Shown here piece by piece: positions 1 through 8,177 of a DNA stretch of 64,000 nt. This DNA is from Chloroflexota bacterium (GTDB lineage Bacteria > Chloroflexota > Dehalococcoidia > Tepidiformales > Tepidiformaceae), in assembly GCA_026710655.1 (NCBI GenBank), contig JAPOQN010000030.1, forward strand, positions 18,267-82,266, in the 5' to 3' direction. The position numbers and the translations under genes are program-made. Positions within the stretch are counted from its first letter, which is position 1; every line of letters begins with the position of its first letter. The notes under the pieces were generated by a model, which worked only from the letters and a program-made list of their open reading frames with translations, ran no database searches and was not told the origin of the DNA.

Positions 1-1407
1 ATCGCCGTGGAAGTGCGAGTCCTCGTCCTCGTGGTCGACGGGCTCGCCGCCTTTGTACTCCCCGAAGAACGTCATGAAGATCGCGCGGAACATGTAGAGC
101 GCCGTCACGAAGGACGCCACCGCGGCGACGACGTAGAGCGCGCGGTCATTCACCCACGCCTCCAGCAGGATCTCGTCCTTCGACCAGAAACCGGCCAATG
201 GGAACACCCCCGAGAGGCTGAGCGTGCCGATCAGGAACGTCCAGAACGTGATCGGCATCACCGTGCGCAGGCCGCCCATGCGGCGCATGTCGAACGTGTT
301 CGTCGCGTGGTTCACGGAACCGCTGCCGAGGAACAGCAGCGCCTTGAAGAAGGCGTGCGTGAACAGGTGGAACACCGCCACCGCATATCCGAACACGCCC
401 AGCGCCAGCATCATGTAGCCGAGCTGGCTGATCGTGGAGTAGGCGAGCACCCGTTTCAGGTCCGTCTGCACGAGCGCCAGCGAGGCGCCCACGATGACCG
501 TCGCCGCCCCGATCCAGCCGACCGTATCGAGTGCCTGCGGCGACGCTTCGATCACCGGGAAGAAGCGCGCCATCAGGTAGACGCCCGCCGCGACCATCGT
601 GGCCGCGTGGATGAGGGCGGAGACCGGCGTCGGGCCCTCCATCGCGTCGGGTAGCCACACGTGCAGCGGGAACTGCGCGCTCTTGCCGACCGCCCCCGCG
701 AACAGCCCCAGCCCGAACAGCGTGAGCGTCGTCCCGGCGAGCGCGCCGGAAATGACCAGGTCGTGGATTTCGTGAATGGCGAACGTCTCGTGACGCGTCC
801 AGATGAGCAGGATCGCGGCCAGCAGCCCGAGGTCGCCGATGCGCGTCACGATGAACGCCTTCTTGGCGGCAGCGGCTGCGCTCGGCTTGTGGAACCAGAA
901 GCCGATGAGCAGGTAGCTCGAAAGCCCCACCAACTCCCAGAAGATGAAGAGCATGAAGAGGTTGTCGGCCAGGACCAGCCCCAGCATCGCCGTGATGAAG
1001 AGGCTCATGTAGGCGTAGTAGCGCCCGTAGCCGGGGTCGCCCTCCATGTACCCCTGCGAGTACACCTGCACGAGCAGCGACACGCTCGAGACCACCACCA
1101 GCATTACCGCCGTCAACCCGTCGATGCGCACCCCGAGGGCGAACTCGACCGGTCCCGCCTGGAACCACTCGTACGAATGGATGGCGACGCCCCCGCCCGC
1201 CCCGAGGACGTCGACGAGGGTGATCAGCGAGAGCACGAACGAGGCCGCGATCGCGGTGATGCTCAGGTAGCCCGCGATCTTGGGCAGGTGGCGCACGTAG
1301 AGCGTGATCGCCACGAACGCCGCCAGCGGGGCGACGATGATCGCCCACAGCACGGCCTCGCTGATGCCAGGAACCTCGCCAGTCGCAGCCGCGAAGAGTT
1401 CGGTCAT
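1..1407 (-). CDS. nuoL: NADH-quinone oxidoreductase subunit L, partial at window edge
   Basis: Antiporter-like membrane subunit of complex I that takes part in proton pumping. The frame reads from an ATG at 1407 and is still open at base 1, giving 469 visible residues; the family is usually 600 to 700 residues, so the C-terminal helices and lateral arm lie outside the window. The translation shows many hydrophobic helices and family motifs such as FWELVGLSSYLLIGFW, VWLPDAMEGPTPVSALIHAAT and STISQLGYMM. It follows nuoK and a 65-residue ORF on the same strand, with a 4-base gap after the latter. Confidence 0.96.
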   Translation of the reverse strand, partial: MTELFAAATGEVPGISEAVLWAIIVAPLAAFVAITLYVRHLPKIAGYLSITAIAASFVLSLITLVDVLGAGGGVAIHSYEWFQAGPVEFALGVRIDGLTAVMLVVVSSVSLLVQVYSQGYMEGDPGYGRYYAYMSLFITAMLGLVLADNLFMLFIFWELVGLSSYLLIGFWFHKPSAAAAAKKAFIVTRIGDLGLLAAILLIWTRHETFAIHEIHDLVISGALAGTTLTLFGLGLFAGAVGKSAQFPLHVWLPDAMEGPTPVSALIHAATMVAAGVYLMARFFPVIEASPQALDTVGWIGAATVIVGASLALVQTDLKRVLAYSTISQLGYMMLALGVFGYAVAVFHLFTHAFFKALLFLGSGSVNHATNTFDMRRMGGLRTVMPITFWTFLIGTLSLSGVFPLAGFWSKDEILLEAWVNDRALYVVAAVASFVTALYMFRAIFMTFFGEYKGGEPVDHEDEDSHFHGD

Positions 1408-1411
1408 CGGC

Positions 1412-1609
1412 TCAGATCTTCCTCAGGATTTCGCGCGCCACGTGGGCCTTGCCCGTCGGCACGTAGATGGTTCGTTCGTCGCGCATGGAGGCGTCCTCGC
1501 CCCGTCCCACAGGCGGCATGATCACGATGCGCAGCCCCTCGGCTGCGAACAGCTCGCGCCACGTCTCCGCCACGTACCCGTTTGCCACGCTCATGAATTC
1601 GACCCACAT
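1412..1609 (-). CDS. small DUF2007-like protein inside the nuo operon
   Basis: A 65-residue ORF between nuoK (4 bases upstream) and nuoL (4 bases downstream), so translated from the nuo mRNA if real. Its beginning, FMSVANGYVAETWRELFAAEGLRIVI, resembles the compact alpha/beta fold of DUF2007 proteins, which often begin with a strand, a helix and an AEG turn. Translation could also start at the internal Met 6. I infer the family from pattern only. It is not a known complex I subunit and its role is unknown; the tight spacing and lack of a competing frame argue for a real gene. Confidence 0.65.
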   Translation of the reverse strand: MWVEFMSVANGYVAETWRELFAAEGLRIVIMPPVGRGEDASMRDERTIYVPTGKAHVAREILRKI

Positions 1610-1613
1610 GGCG

Positions 1614-1961
1614 TTACAACTTCAGGAGGTCGAGCTGGTCGACCTCGACGGTTTGGCGGTTCCGGTAGACGGAAACCGCGAGCGCAAGCGCCACGGCCGC
1701 TTCCGCGGCGGCGACGGTGATGACGAACGCCACGAAGGCGTGCCCGCCGATCTCCGGGGGAAAGTCCTTGTTGTGAAGCGCCGAGGTGTCCACGAGACCA
1801 CCGCTGAAGCGCGAAAACGCGATCAGCGTCAGGTTGACGGAGTTCAGCATCAGCTCGATGCCCATCAGCACGCCGATAGCGTTCCGCTTGCTCAGGGCGA
1901 TCACGAGCCCCAGGCAGAACAGCAGCGCGCCCACGGTGAGGAAGTGCTCAATCGTCAGCAT
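1614..1961 (-). CDS. nuoK: NADH-quinone oxidoreductase subunit K
   Basis: Small three-helix membrane subunit of complex I in the proton-translocating arm. The 115-residue product carries the conserved second helix region GVLMGIELMLNSVNL, with the membrane Glu essential for proton transfer in the family, and the helix-3 AAAEAAVALALAV segment with the second conserved Glu. Its ATG overlaps the end of nuoJ by 14 bases, so the two are translationally coupled. It is slightly longer than the usual 100 residues because of a C-terminal tail. Confidence 0.97.
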   Translation of the reverse strand: MLTIEHFLTVGALLFCLGLVIALSKRNAIGVLMGIELMLNSVNLTLIAFSRFSGGLVDTSALHNKDFPPEIGGHAFVAFVITVAAAEAAVALALAVSVYRNRQTVEVDQLDLLKL

Positions 1962-2472
1962 CGGGCACGTCCTCGCTTTCCTCGGCCTCGGAGCGCACGA
2001 GCATGATTGCGCCCACCAGGGCGGCGGTCAGGAGCACCGAAGCGATCTCGAAGGGCAGCACCCACGTTGAGAGCAGCGCCCGCCCGAGGTCGCTCGCCGA
2101 CAGCCCCGGGTCCCCGGCGGCGGTCGACCAGGCCGTGTCGTGGATGACGAACAGGAACACGGTCACGAGCGCCACGCCCAGCAGGATCGCGGGGCCGACC
2201 ATCGCCGTCTCCGAGTTGTCCCGCACCGACTGCGGCGTCAGCACGATCGCGAACAGGATCAGCACCGAGATGGCGCCGACGTAGATGACGATCTGCGCCA
2301 TTGCAATGAACTCGGCCGAGAGCAGCACGAAGAAGCCCGCCACCCCGATGAAGGCCACGATCAGGAACAGCACCGCGTGCAGCAGGTTGCGCGACACCAT
2401 CACGCCGCCCGCCGCCACCAGCGTGAGGATGGAGAGCGCGTAGAAGCCGATCTGGACGCCCGCGCCTTCCAT
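1948..2472 (-). CDS. nuoJ: NADH-quinone oxidoreductase subunit J
   Basis: Membrane subunit J of complex I, 174 residues with five predicted helices. The third-helix signature AQIVIYVGAISVLILFAIVL is typical of NuoJ (pi-bulge helix region). It starts one base after the nuoH stop, whereas in the standard operon nuoI lies between H and J; nuoI is absent here. The last 14 residues are acidic. Overlap with nuoK supports one operon. Confidence 0.96.
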   Translation of the reverse strand: MEGAGVQIGFYALSILTLVAAGGVMVSRNLLHAVLFLIVAFIGVAGFFVLLSAEFIAMAQIVIYVGAISVLILFAIVLTPQSVRDNSETAMVGPAILLGVALVTVFLFVIHDTAWSTAAGDPGLSASDLGRALLSTWVLPFEIASVLLTAALVGAIMLVRSEAEESEDVPDADD

Positions 2473-3738
2473 CTACTTGCCCCCTCCCGCCGCCGGGTCC
2501 TCGACCGGCACGTAGCCGCCCGCCTCCCGGACCAACCGCGGCCGCATCGGAACGGACTCGGGCTTGTAGCCCAGGAACCGCGCCCACAGGTACACCGCCG
2601 CCGCGGAGACGACGATGTTGATCCCGGCGAAGGCGAAGACGATGCCGTTGCCCAGGTTCGCCTCCGACCACCACAGACGCTCAAGCGATACGAGGAACAG
2701 ATTGACAACCGCCAGCGGCAGCAGGAACTTCCATGCGAAGCCCATCAGCTGGTCGATGCGCAGGCGGGGCAGCGTGCCCCGCGTCCAGATGAAGACGAAA
2801 TAGAAGAGGTGCGTCTTGGCGACGAAGATGAGCCATGCCGGTACCCACTGCTCCAGCCCCCACATCGACCAGCCGCCCAGGAAGATCGTGGAGGCGAAGG
2901 CGGCGGCCGCCAGCGCGTAGCCGATATCCATTCCGTAGAAGAGGCCCCACTTCATTCCGCTGTACTCGGTCAGGTAGCCGGCCACGATCTCCGACTCCGC
3001 CTCGGCGATGTCCGTGGGCGTGCGGTTCAGCTCGGCGCTTACGGCGATGAAGTAGACGACGAAGGCCAGCGGCTGCATGAAGATGAGCCACAGGTTCGTG
3101 TCGCGCTGGAACTCCACGATGCCCGGCAGGCTCATCGTGTTCGTGAACACGACCACGCACAGCAGCATCAGCACGAGCGGCACCTCGTAGCTGACCGACA
3201 TGGCCACGATCCGCATCGCCCCGAAGAGGCTGTACTTGTTGTTCGAGCTCCAGCCCGCGATGAACGCCGCCAGCACAGGCAGCCCGGAAACGGCGATGAA
3301 GAAGATGAGGCCCGCGGGCACGTCCGCGAAGACCATGTTCGGCCCGAACGGGATCACCGCGAACAGCAGCACCGCCGGCGCCACGAAGAAGATCGGCGCC
3401 GCCCACATGAGCGGCTTGTCTGCGGCCGTGGGCGTGAGCGCTTCCTTCTGCAGCAACTTGAGCGCGTCCGCGACTGGCTGCAGCAGCCCGAACGGCCCCA
3501 CCCGGTTCGGTCCCCGGCGCGCCTGGATGCGCCCGATCAGCTTCCGCTCCCCGTACACCCCAACGAACAGCTGCGAGGGCAGCACGAAGATCACGAAGGC
3601 CGCCACGAACCCGATGATCGGCGCCACGATGTAAGCCAGCTCGTACGGCGCCACCTTGTCGATCCCCTCGAGGATGACGCGCGACAGGTTGGAGAGATCG
3701 CGGAAGTCGTACCAGTGGTCCGTCACGAGTATCGGCAT
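2473..3738 (-). CDS. nuoH: NADH-quinone oxidoreductase subunit H
   Basis: Membrane subunit that forms much of the quinone chamber and links the peripheral arm to the membrane arm. The 421-residue product has about eight to nine hydrophobic helices and recognisable motifs: ERKLIGRIQARRGPNRVGP near residue 67, the TPTDIAEAESEIVAGYLTEY loop with its conserved acidic residues, and the WTRGTLPRLRIDQLM stretch. Its ATG overlaps the nuoD stop by one base. A C-terminal tail of about 30 residues is longer than in most homologues. Confidence 0.97.
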   Translation of the reverse strand: MPILVTDHWYDFRDLSNLSRVILEGIDKVAPYELAYIVAPIIGFVAAFVIFVLPSQLFVGVYGERKLIGRIQARRGPNRVGPFGLLQPVADALKLLQKEALTPTAADKPLMWAAPIFFVAPAVLLFAVIPFGPNMVFADVPAGLIFFIAVSGLPVLAAFIAGWSSNNKYSLFGAMRIVAMSVSYEVPLVLMLLCVVVFTNTMSLPGIVEFQRDTNLWLIFMQPLAFVVYFIAVSAELNRTPTDIAEAESEIVAGYLTEYSGMKWGLFYGMDIGYALAAAAFASTIFLGGWSMWGLEQWVPAWLIFVAKTHLFYFVFIWTRGTLPRLRIDQLMGFAWKFLLPLAVVNLFLVSLERLWWSEANLGNGIVFAFAGINIVVSAAAVYLWARFLGYKPESVPMRPRLVREAGGYVPVEDPAAGGGK

Positions 3739-4847
3739 CAGCGGTCAATCTCACCGACGACGATGTCGATCGAGCCGAGCGCCACGATGGCGTCGGCGAT
3801 GGAGCCGCCCACCGTCATCTCCTTCAGCACGCTGAGGTTGATGAGCGAGGGCGGACGGATGTGGAAGCGGTAGGGCGAGGGCCCTTCGTCGCTGACCAGG
3901 TAGTAGCCGAGCTCGCCGCGCGGGCTCTCGATGCGCGCGTAGGCCTCGCCCGCGGGCGGCCGCAGGGCCAGCGGAACCTCCGTGCTGTGCGGCCCGCCCG
4001 GCAGCCCGTCCAGCGCCTGCTCGATGATGTTGAGGCTCTGGCGCATCTCCTCCAGCCGCACGATGAAGCGGTCGTAGGCGTCGCCCTGGTAGCCGATGGG
4101 GATTGCGAAGTCGTACTGCTCGTAGCCGCAGTAGGGGTCCGCTTTGCGGATGTCCCAGGCGACGCCGCTGCCGCGAAGCATGGGCCCGCTCAGCGACGCG
4201 TTCACCGCCAGCTCCGGCGGGACCACGGCCACGTTGCGCGATCGCGCCAGGAAGATCTCGTTCCCCGAAAGCAGCCCCTCGCCGTTCGCGATCGTCTCGC
4301 GCATGGGCCCGATGAACTCCCGCACCAACTCCTCGAACCGGTCGGGAAGCTCGAAGGCCACCCCCCCGATGCGCATGTAGTTGCACGTCAGCCGCGCCCC
4401 GCTCGTCATCTCGAAGATGTCGAGGATCTTCTCGCGTTCGCGCATGAACCACATGATCGGCGTCTGCCAGGCGCCCGTGTCGTTCGCGAACGCCCCCGCC
4501 CCCATGCAGTGGCTCGCGAGGCGCTGCAGCTCCGCCATGATCACGCGGATCGCCTGCCCCCGCGCCGGCACCTCGATGCCCGCCAGCTTCTCCACCGCCA
4601 GGCAGTAGCCGAGGTTGTTCGACATGCTGCTCAGGTAGTCCGTGCGGTCGGTGAAGGGAATGTTCTGCGTGTAGGTGCGCTCCTCCGCCAGCTTCTCCAT
4701 CGAGCGGTGCAGGTACCCGATCACCATCTCCGCATCGACCACCTGCTCCCCGTCCACGGTCGCCTTCACCCGGAACACGCCGTGCGTCGACGGGTGCTGC
4801 GGCCCGATGTTCATCACGAACGGTTCGGACTGGACGATGTCGCTCAT
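3738..4847 (-). CDS. nuoD: NADH-quinone oxidoreductase subunit D (49 kDa)
   Basis: Peripheral-arm subunit that, with NuoB, makes the quinone-binding site. The 369-residue product starts with the GPQHPSTHGVFR segment containing the quinone-site His and has the TYTQNIPFTDRTDYLSSM region with the conserved Tyr. Like all NuoD it is related to NiFe-hydrogenase large subunits without the metal cysteines. Its start overlaps nuoC by 4 bases (ATGA). Its obligate partner NuoB is not encoded in this locus, so it must be supplied from elsewhere if the complex functions. Confidence 0.97.
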   Translation of the reverse strand: MSDIVQSEPFVMNIGPQHPSTHGVFRVKATVDGEQVVDAEMVIGYLHRSMEKLAEERTYTQNIPFTDRTDYLSSMSNNLGYCLAVEKLAGIEVPARGQAIRVIMAELQRLASHCMGAGAFANDTGAWQTPIMWFMREREKILDIFEMTSGARLTCNYMRIGGVAFELPDRFEELVREFIGPMRETIANGEGLLSGNEIFLARSRNVAVVPPELAVNASLSGPMLRGSGVAWDIRKADPYCGYEQYDFAIPIGYQGDAYDRFIVRLEEMRQSLNIIEQALDGLPGGPHSTEVPLALRPPAGEAYARIESPRGELGYYLVSDEGPSPYRFHIRPPSLINLSVLKEMTVGGSIADAIVALGSIDIVVGEIDR

Positions 4848-5368
4848 GTGACCGGCCGTACCGGGGGCTCAGGCTTGGCGGAGGTGCCCGCGAACTCGTT
4901 CAGACCGGGCTGCAAACCACCCGGCATCGAGAGGAAGTCCTTGCGCAGCGGGTGCCCCGGGTAGCCGTCCCAGAGCAGGATGCGTTGCAGGTTCGGGTGC
5001 CCCTCGAAGCCGATGCCGAACAGGTCGTACGTCTCCGATTCCTGGATCCACGCCCCGTGCCAGATATCGACGACGCTCTGCACCGAGGCGTCCTCGCGGT
5101 CGTGCGCCTCTACCTTCGCGCAGGCCATCTGGTTCCGTTCCAGCGACTGCAGGTGGTACACCACCTCGAAGCGGTCCCACTGGTCCACCCCGCACAGGTT
5201 CGAGAGGTGCTTGAAGTTCGTCTCGGCGTCGTCGCGCAGGGCCAGCAGCGCCTCGTGGGCGTGCTCGGCGTGCAGGATGCAGGCCGTCTCGGTCGTTCTC
5301 GAAACCGACCCAGGCACAAGCCGCTCCGCCGCCTCCCCCAGCTCCTCGCCCGTCCACCAGCGCGTCAT
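4844..5368 (-). CDS. nuoC: NADH-quinone oxidoreductase subunit C (30 kDa)
   Basis: Peripheral-arm subunit that packs against NuoD. The ATG at 5368 overlaps the nuoA stop (TGATG); an upstream extension of the frame is a shadow of nuoA. The 174-residue protein has the family signature SETYDLFGIGFEGHPNLQRI followed by DGYPGHPLRKDF. The C-terminus is short and proline-rich. In standard operons nuoB sits between nuoA and nuoC; here A and C overlap directly, so nuoB has been lost from or was never in this arrangement. Confidence 0.96.
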   Translation of the reverse strand: MTRWWTGEELGEAAERLVPGSVSRTTETACILHAEHAHEALLALRDDAETNFKHLSNLCGVDQWDRFEVVYHLQSLERNQMACAKVEAHDREDASVQSVVDIWHGAWIQESETYDLFGIGFEGHPNLQRILLWDGYPGHPLRKDFLSMPGGLQPGLNEFAGTSAKPEPPVRPVT

Positions 5369-5742
5369 CAGTTCCACTCCAGTGCGCGCTTGCGCCAGGC
5401 GTAGAGCCCGCCCACGACGAACGTGCCTACGAAGATTGCGATCTTGCCCAGCCCCACGAGCCCCGCATCCTCGAACACGACTGCCCAGGGGAACAGGAAC
5501 ACGATCTCGACGTCGAACAGCAGGAACAGCAAAGCGATGTAGTAGAAGCGGAAGTTGAACTGCGTGAGCGCCGGTCCGCGCGTGACCATGCCGCACTCGT
5601 ACGTGTCTTCCTTGACCGGGTCCGAGGGCACTTCGGGGCGGATGTTGACGAACTTAAACGCCCACGATTGCACGATCGCGCCCGCCGGAAATATCAGCGC
5701 GATGATGACAAGAATGGCGATGTGGCCGTATTCGTGGAGCAC
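5368..5742 (-). CDS. nuoA: NADH-quinone oxidoreductase subunit A
   Basis: Three-helix membrane subunit at the arm junction of complex I. I choose the GTG at 5742 (124 residues) because the family is about 120 residues and because upstream in-frame sequence, to 5817, is hydrophilic and not conserved. The EDTYECGMVTRGPA loop contains the conserved Cys, followed by FYYIALLFLLFDVEIVFLFPWA. It is the first gene of the local nuo block; the lysyl-oxidase-like gene ends 91 bases upstream on the same strand. Confidence 0.95.
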   Translation of the reverse strand: MLHEYGHIAILVIIALIFPAGAIVQSWAFKFVNIRPEVPSDPVKEDTYECGMVTRGPALTQFNFRFYYIALLFLLFDVEIVFLFPWAVVFEDAGLVGLGKIAIFVGTFVVGGLYAWRKRALEWN

Positions 5743-5782
5743 GCCCTGGCCGTTTGTGAAATCTCTCGCTAAGACCGGCGGA

Positions 5783-5788
5783 ACTATA
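5783..5788 (-). promoter_or_regulatory. candidate -10 box of the nuo operon
   Basis: On the minus strand TATAGT lies 40 bases before the nuoA GTG, in the 91-base gap after the lysyl-oxidase-like gene. It matches the -10 consensus well, but no convincing -35 is visible at 16 to 18 bases. Confidence 0.4.
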
Positions 5789-5833
5789 GCACGGTCCCCC
5801 CCGCAGGGACCAAACACGGGCGTTCGCGCAGGC

Positions 5834-7798
5834 CTACTCCCGACCCGCCCCCGCGATGTTGGCGACCTCGGGAGCCGAACGGATGACCCACGAGATCGTC
5901 ACGCGTGAGGACAGCGCGCCGTCGCTCACCGTCACCGTCGAGGTCAGGGAGCCTGCCACCGTGGGGTTGCCGACGATCCGGCCAGTCCGCGCAACGATCT
6001 CCACGCCCGCCGGCAGCGCGTCGACCGACCAGGTGAGCGAGTCGCCATCGATGTCGGCGGCTGCGACACTCACGTCGACCGAGTCGCCGACGGTGAAGGA
6101 CTGCGTCCCCGGGTTCGTGACCATCGGGGGCGTGTTTCCCGCGCCCTTGGTAGCCACGGCGAACGCCTCGAAGGCCGCCCTCGCCTCCGAGGGCAACAGG
6201 CTTGCGGAGACCTCGCCCACGGTGATCGCCACGGTCGCCACGACCGCCGTCCGTGGGTAGGCGCTGTAGACGTCGTAGGCCTCGTATTCGAACGAGTCGA
6301 CGCCGGAGAATCCCTCGTTCGGCGTGTACCACAGGATCGTCCCGGACAACGGCACCCCGACCGTCGCATTGAGTGTTCCGTTGGCGGGTGCCGCTACAAG
6401 ACGGAAGTATCGCGGGCCGGGGCTGCCAAACACCGTGGCGGCCAGCACCATGTCAACCGCAGTGTCTACCTCCGTACTGAGAGTCAGCGACTGCGCGATA
6501 TAGCCCGGCACCACGCTGATGGTTTCCGAAACGGCGGCGCCATTGTTGGTCTCGTCGGTCTCCACCACGATGTCATAGGGATCGGACTCGGCCGCCAGCC
6601 GGTAGTTGCCCGGCCTCAGATCAGACACATCGACCCACTGGAACGTGACCGAGCCCTCGTACACGTCCCGCCACCCCTCGGTCACGCCCATGCGCAGGCT
6701 GTCCGCGTCCGGATCATTTGCGCGGCAGTTCTCGACAACCTCGGACTCGTAGGTTTGCTCACCGGGGTGCGGGTGCCTCTCGGGCAGGCTCTCCACATCC
6801 AGCATGCAGAACCCAACCTTCCGGCCCGGCAGGATCTGGGTCGTGCCCGCCTCGTCCCACAGCGAATAAGCCACAATCTCCATCAGGTGGAAGTGGTTAT
6901 GTCCATCATCGGTTTGATAGCGCACGGGCGGCTTGGTCAGGCTCACCCAGTCGCCCGTTGACGTTATGACGCGCTGCCAGACATCGTGACTCGTCGGATC
7001 CTCCGGATCTGCCAACCGGGGATCCCCAGACAGGTCCAGGGGACCGTCACCGAGATTGGTCACGTACCCCTCGAAGCGCAGGGCCAGGAACTCCTCCCCC
7101 TCCCACGTCACCGGTTGCACCTCGCCCCACTGAACGGGCGGATCGGCCACCAGGTCGGGCAGGAGGAATACGCGGTCGTTGTCCGCGATGTACACCTTCG
7201 CCGAATCCGCTTGCTCGTCGACCGTATAGCCCGACCCCGGTGTGATCGTGGCCGTCACGGTGCTGGTCACGTCGACCGCCCCGTCATCGTCGGTCGCCAC
7301 CGCGAGCGTCGCCGTACGCTCCTTCGCCCCGAACGTGACCGTCTCCGGCGCCGCGCCGTCCAGCATCGAACCGCTCTCCGCGACGTCGACGGAAACGGTC
7401 ACTGCCACCGACGCCTCACCCGTACGCGTCAGCGTGAACACCGCGGGTGTGCCTTCTGTCGCCAGGCTCGGCCCCGCGGCGATTGACACCTCGGGAATCT
7501 CAGCCGGCGCCACGACCCCCGCGGCGGTCGGCGACTCCTTCTTAATCCCCGCGTCGGGGACGGGCTCCCGCACCGTGGGTGTGTCTACCTCCACAGCCGC
7601 GGGCGCCGCAGGCGAGTCCGCCGGAGCGCTCGTGTCCGCGGGCGCAACCGCTTCAGGCGCCCTCTCCGCCGCTTCCGGGGCCGTACCTGTCGGGTCGCTC
7701 CGCGCCGAGACGAAAGCAACCCCCATGACCAGAACGGCCAGGACCGCCAACGCAACGAGCTTTATCAGACCCGGCGACCCCGAGCGGTCAGATGCCAT
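5834..7798 (-). CDS. secreted lysyl-oxidase-like copper protein with Calx-beta and Ig-like domains
   Basis: A 654-residue exported or membrane-anchored protein. Order: N-terminal membrane segment (about 11-30), Ala/Pro-rich linker (35-100), Calx-beta-like repeat (about 104-208, ending VYIADND), lysyl-oxidase-like domain (about 212-425), cadherin-like Ig domain (about 470-525, with NEGFSGVDSFEYEAYD) and a putative-Ig domain (about 560-640). The oxidase part shows the copper-site cluster DGHNHFH (His 300, 302, 304), then GFCMLD and GWRDVYEGSVTFQWVDV, all typical of bacterial PF01186 members. Family enzymes oxidise peptidyl lysine; the bacterial substrate is unknown. The four downstream Ig/beta units suggest cell-surface adhesion or matrix binding. 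Confidence 0.85.
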   Translation of the reverse strand: MASDRSGSPGLIKLVALAVLAVLVMGVAFVSARSDPTGTAPEAAERAPEAVAPADTSAPADSPAAPAAVEVDTPTVREPVPDAGIKKESPTAAGVVAPAEIPEVSIAAGPSLATEGTPAVFTLTRTGEASVAVTVSVDVAESGSMLDGAAPETVTFGAKERTATLAVATDDDGAVDVTSTVTATITPGSGYTVDEQADSAKVYIADNDRVFLLPDLVADPPVQWGEVQPVTWEGEEFLALRFEGYVTNLGDGPLDLSGDPRLADPEDPTSHDVWQRVITSTGDWVSLTKPPVRYQTDDGHNHFHLMEIVAYSLWDEAGTTQILPGRKVGFCMLDVESLPERHPHPGEQTYESEVVENCRANDPDADSLRMGVTEGWRDVYEGSVTFQWVDVSDLRPGNYRLAAESDPYDIVVETDETNNGAAVSETISVVPGYIAQSLTLSTEVDTAVDMVLAATVFGSPGPRYFRLVAAPANGTLNATVGVPLSGTILWYTPNEGFSGVDSFEYEAYDVYSAYPRTAVVATVAITVGEVSASLLPSEARAAFEAFAVATKGAGNTPPMVTNPGTQSFTVGDSVDVSVAAADIDGDSLTWSVDALPAGVEIVARTGRIVGNPTVAGSLTSTVTVSDGALSSRVTISWVIRSAPEVANIAGAGRE

Positions 7799-8177
7799 GT
7801 CACCGCCTTGCCGCGCTCTTCAGACAGCCGCGCCAAGGGGCCGGGCAACGTTCGCCGTTGCAGGAGCAACCGAACAGTGACCCCGCGCCTGAGCCCCGCC
7901 GAAAGGCGCCCTCCGCGCTGCAACCTAGAGGTCACTTCCGCGGGGCGTCAAGGCATCCAACCGCCTGGCCCGGAACGGAGCCACACGTGCGGCGCCCCGC
8001 TCGGGACTGAACACGCCGTGTCCCTCGCCCTGCCAGGCGCGAAGACCAGTGCCCGACCGACCGTCCGCACCGCCGCCGCCCGCTCGAATATGGTCCCCGG
8101 AGGTCGCGTCAGGCGCCCGATTTGCCCCTGCGAAGCCTAGGCGTAACATTCCGCTCACCCTCTCCACCAGGGGCCGC
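7799..8177. other. 379-base intergenic region between divergent genes
   Basis: Lies between the start of the lysyl-oxidase-like gene (minus) and ccr (plus). It should hold both promoters. On the plus strand TAACAT at 8146-8151 is a possible -10 about 27 bases before the ccr ATG. I see no convincing gene, RNA or repeat in the rest. Confidence 0.5.

Noticed and set aside
2140..3873. Plus-strand frame of 577 codons across nuoH and nuoJ
   Set aside because: Arg/His/Glu-rich antisense reading of a membrane protein gene; not a gene.
5743..5817. Longer nuoA start upstream of 5742
   Set aside because: Added residues are hydrophilic and not in the family; length from the GTG at 5742 fits NuoA.
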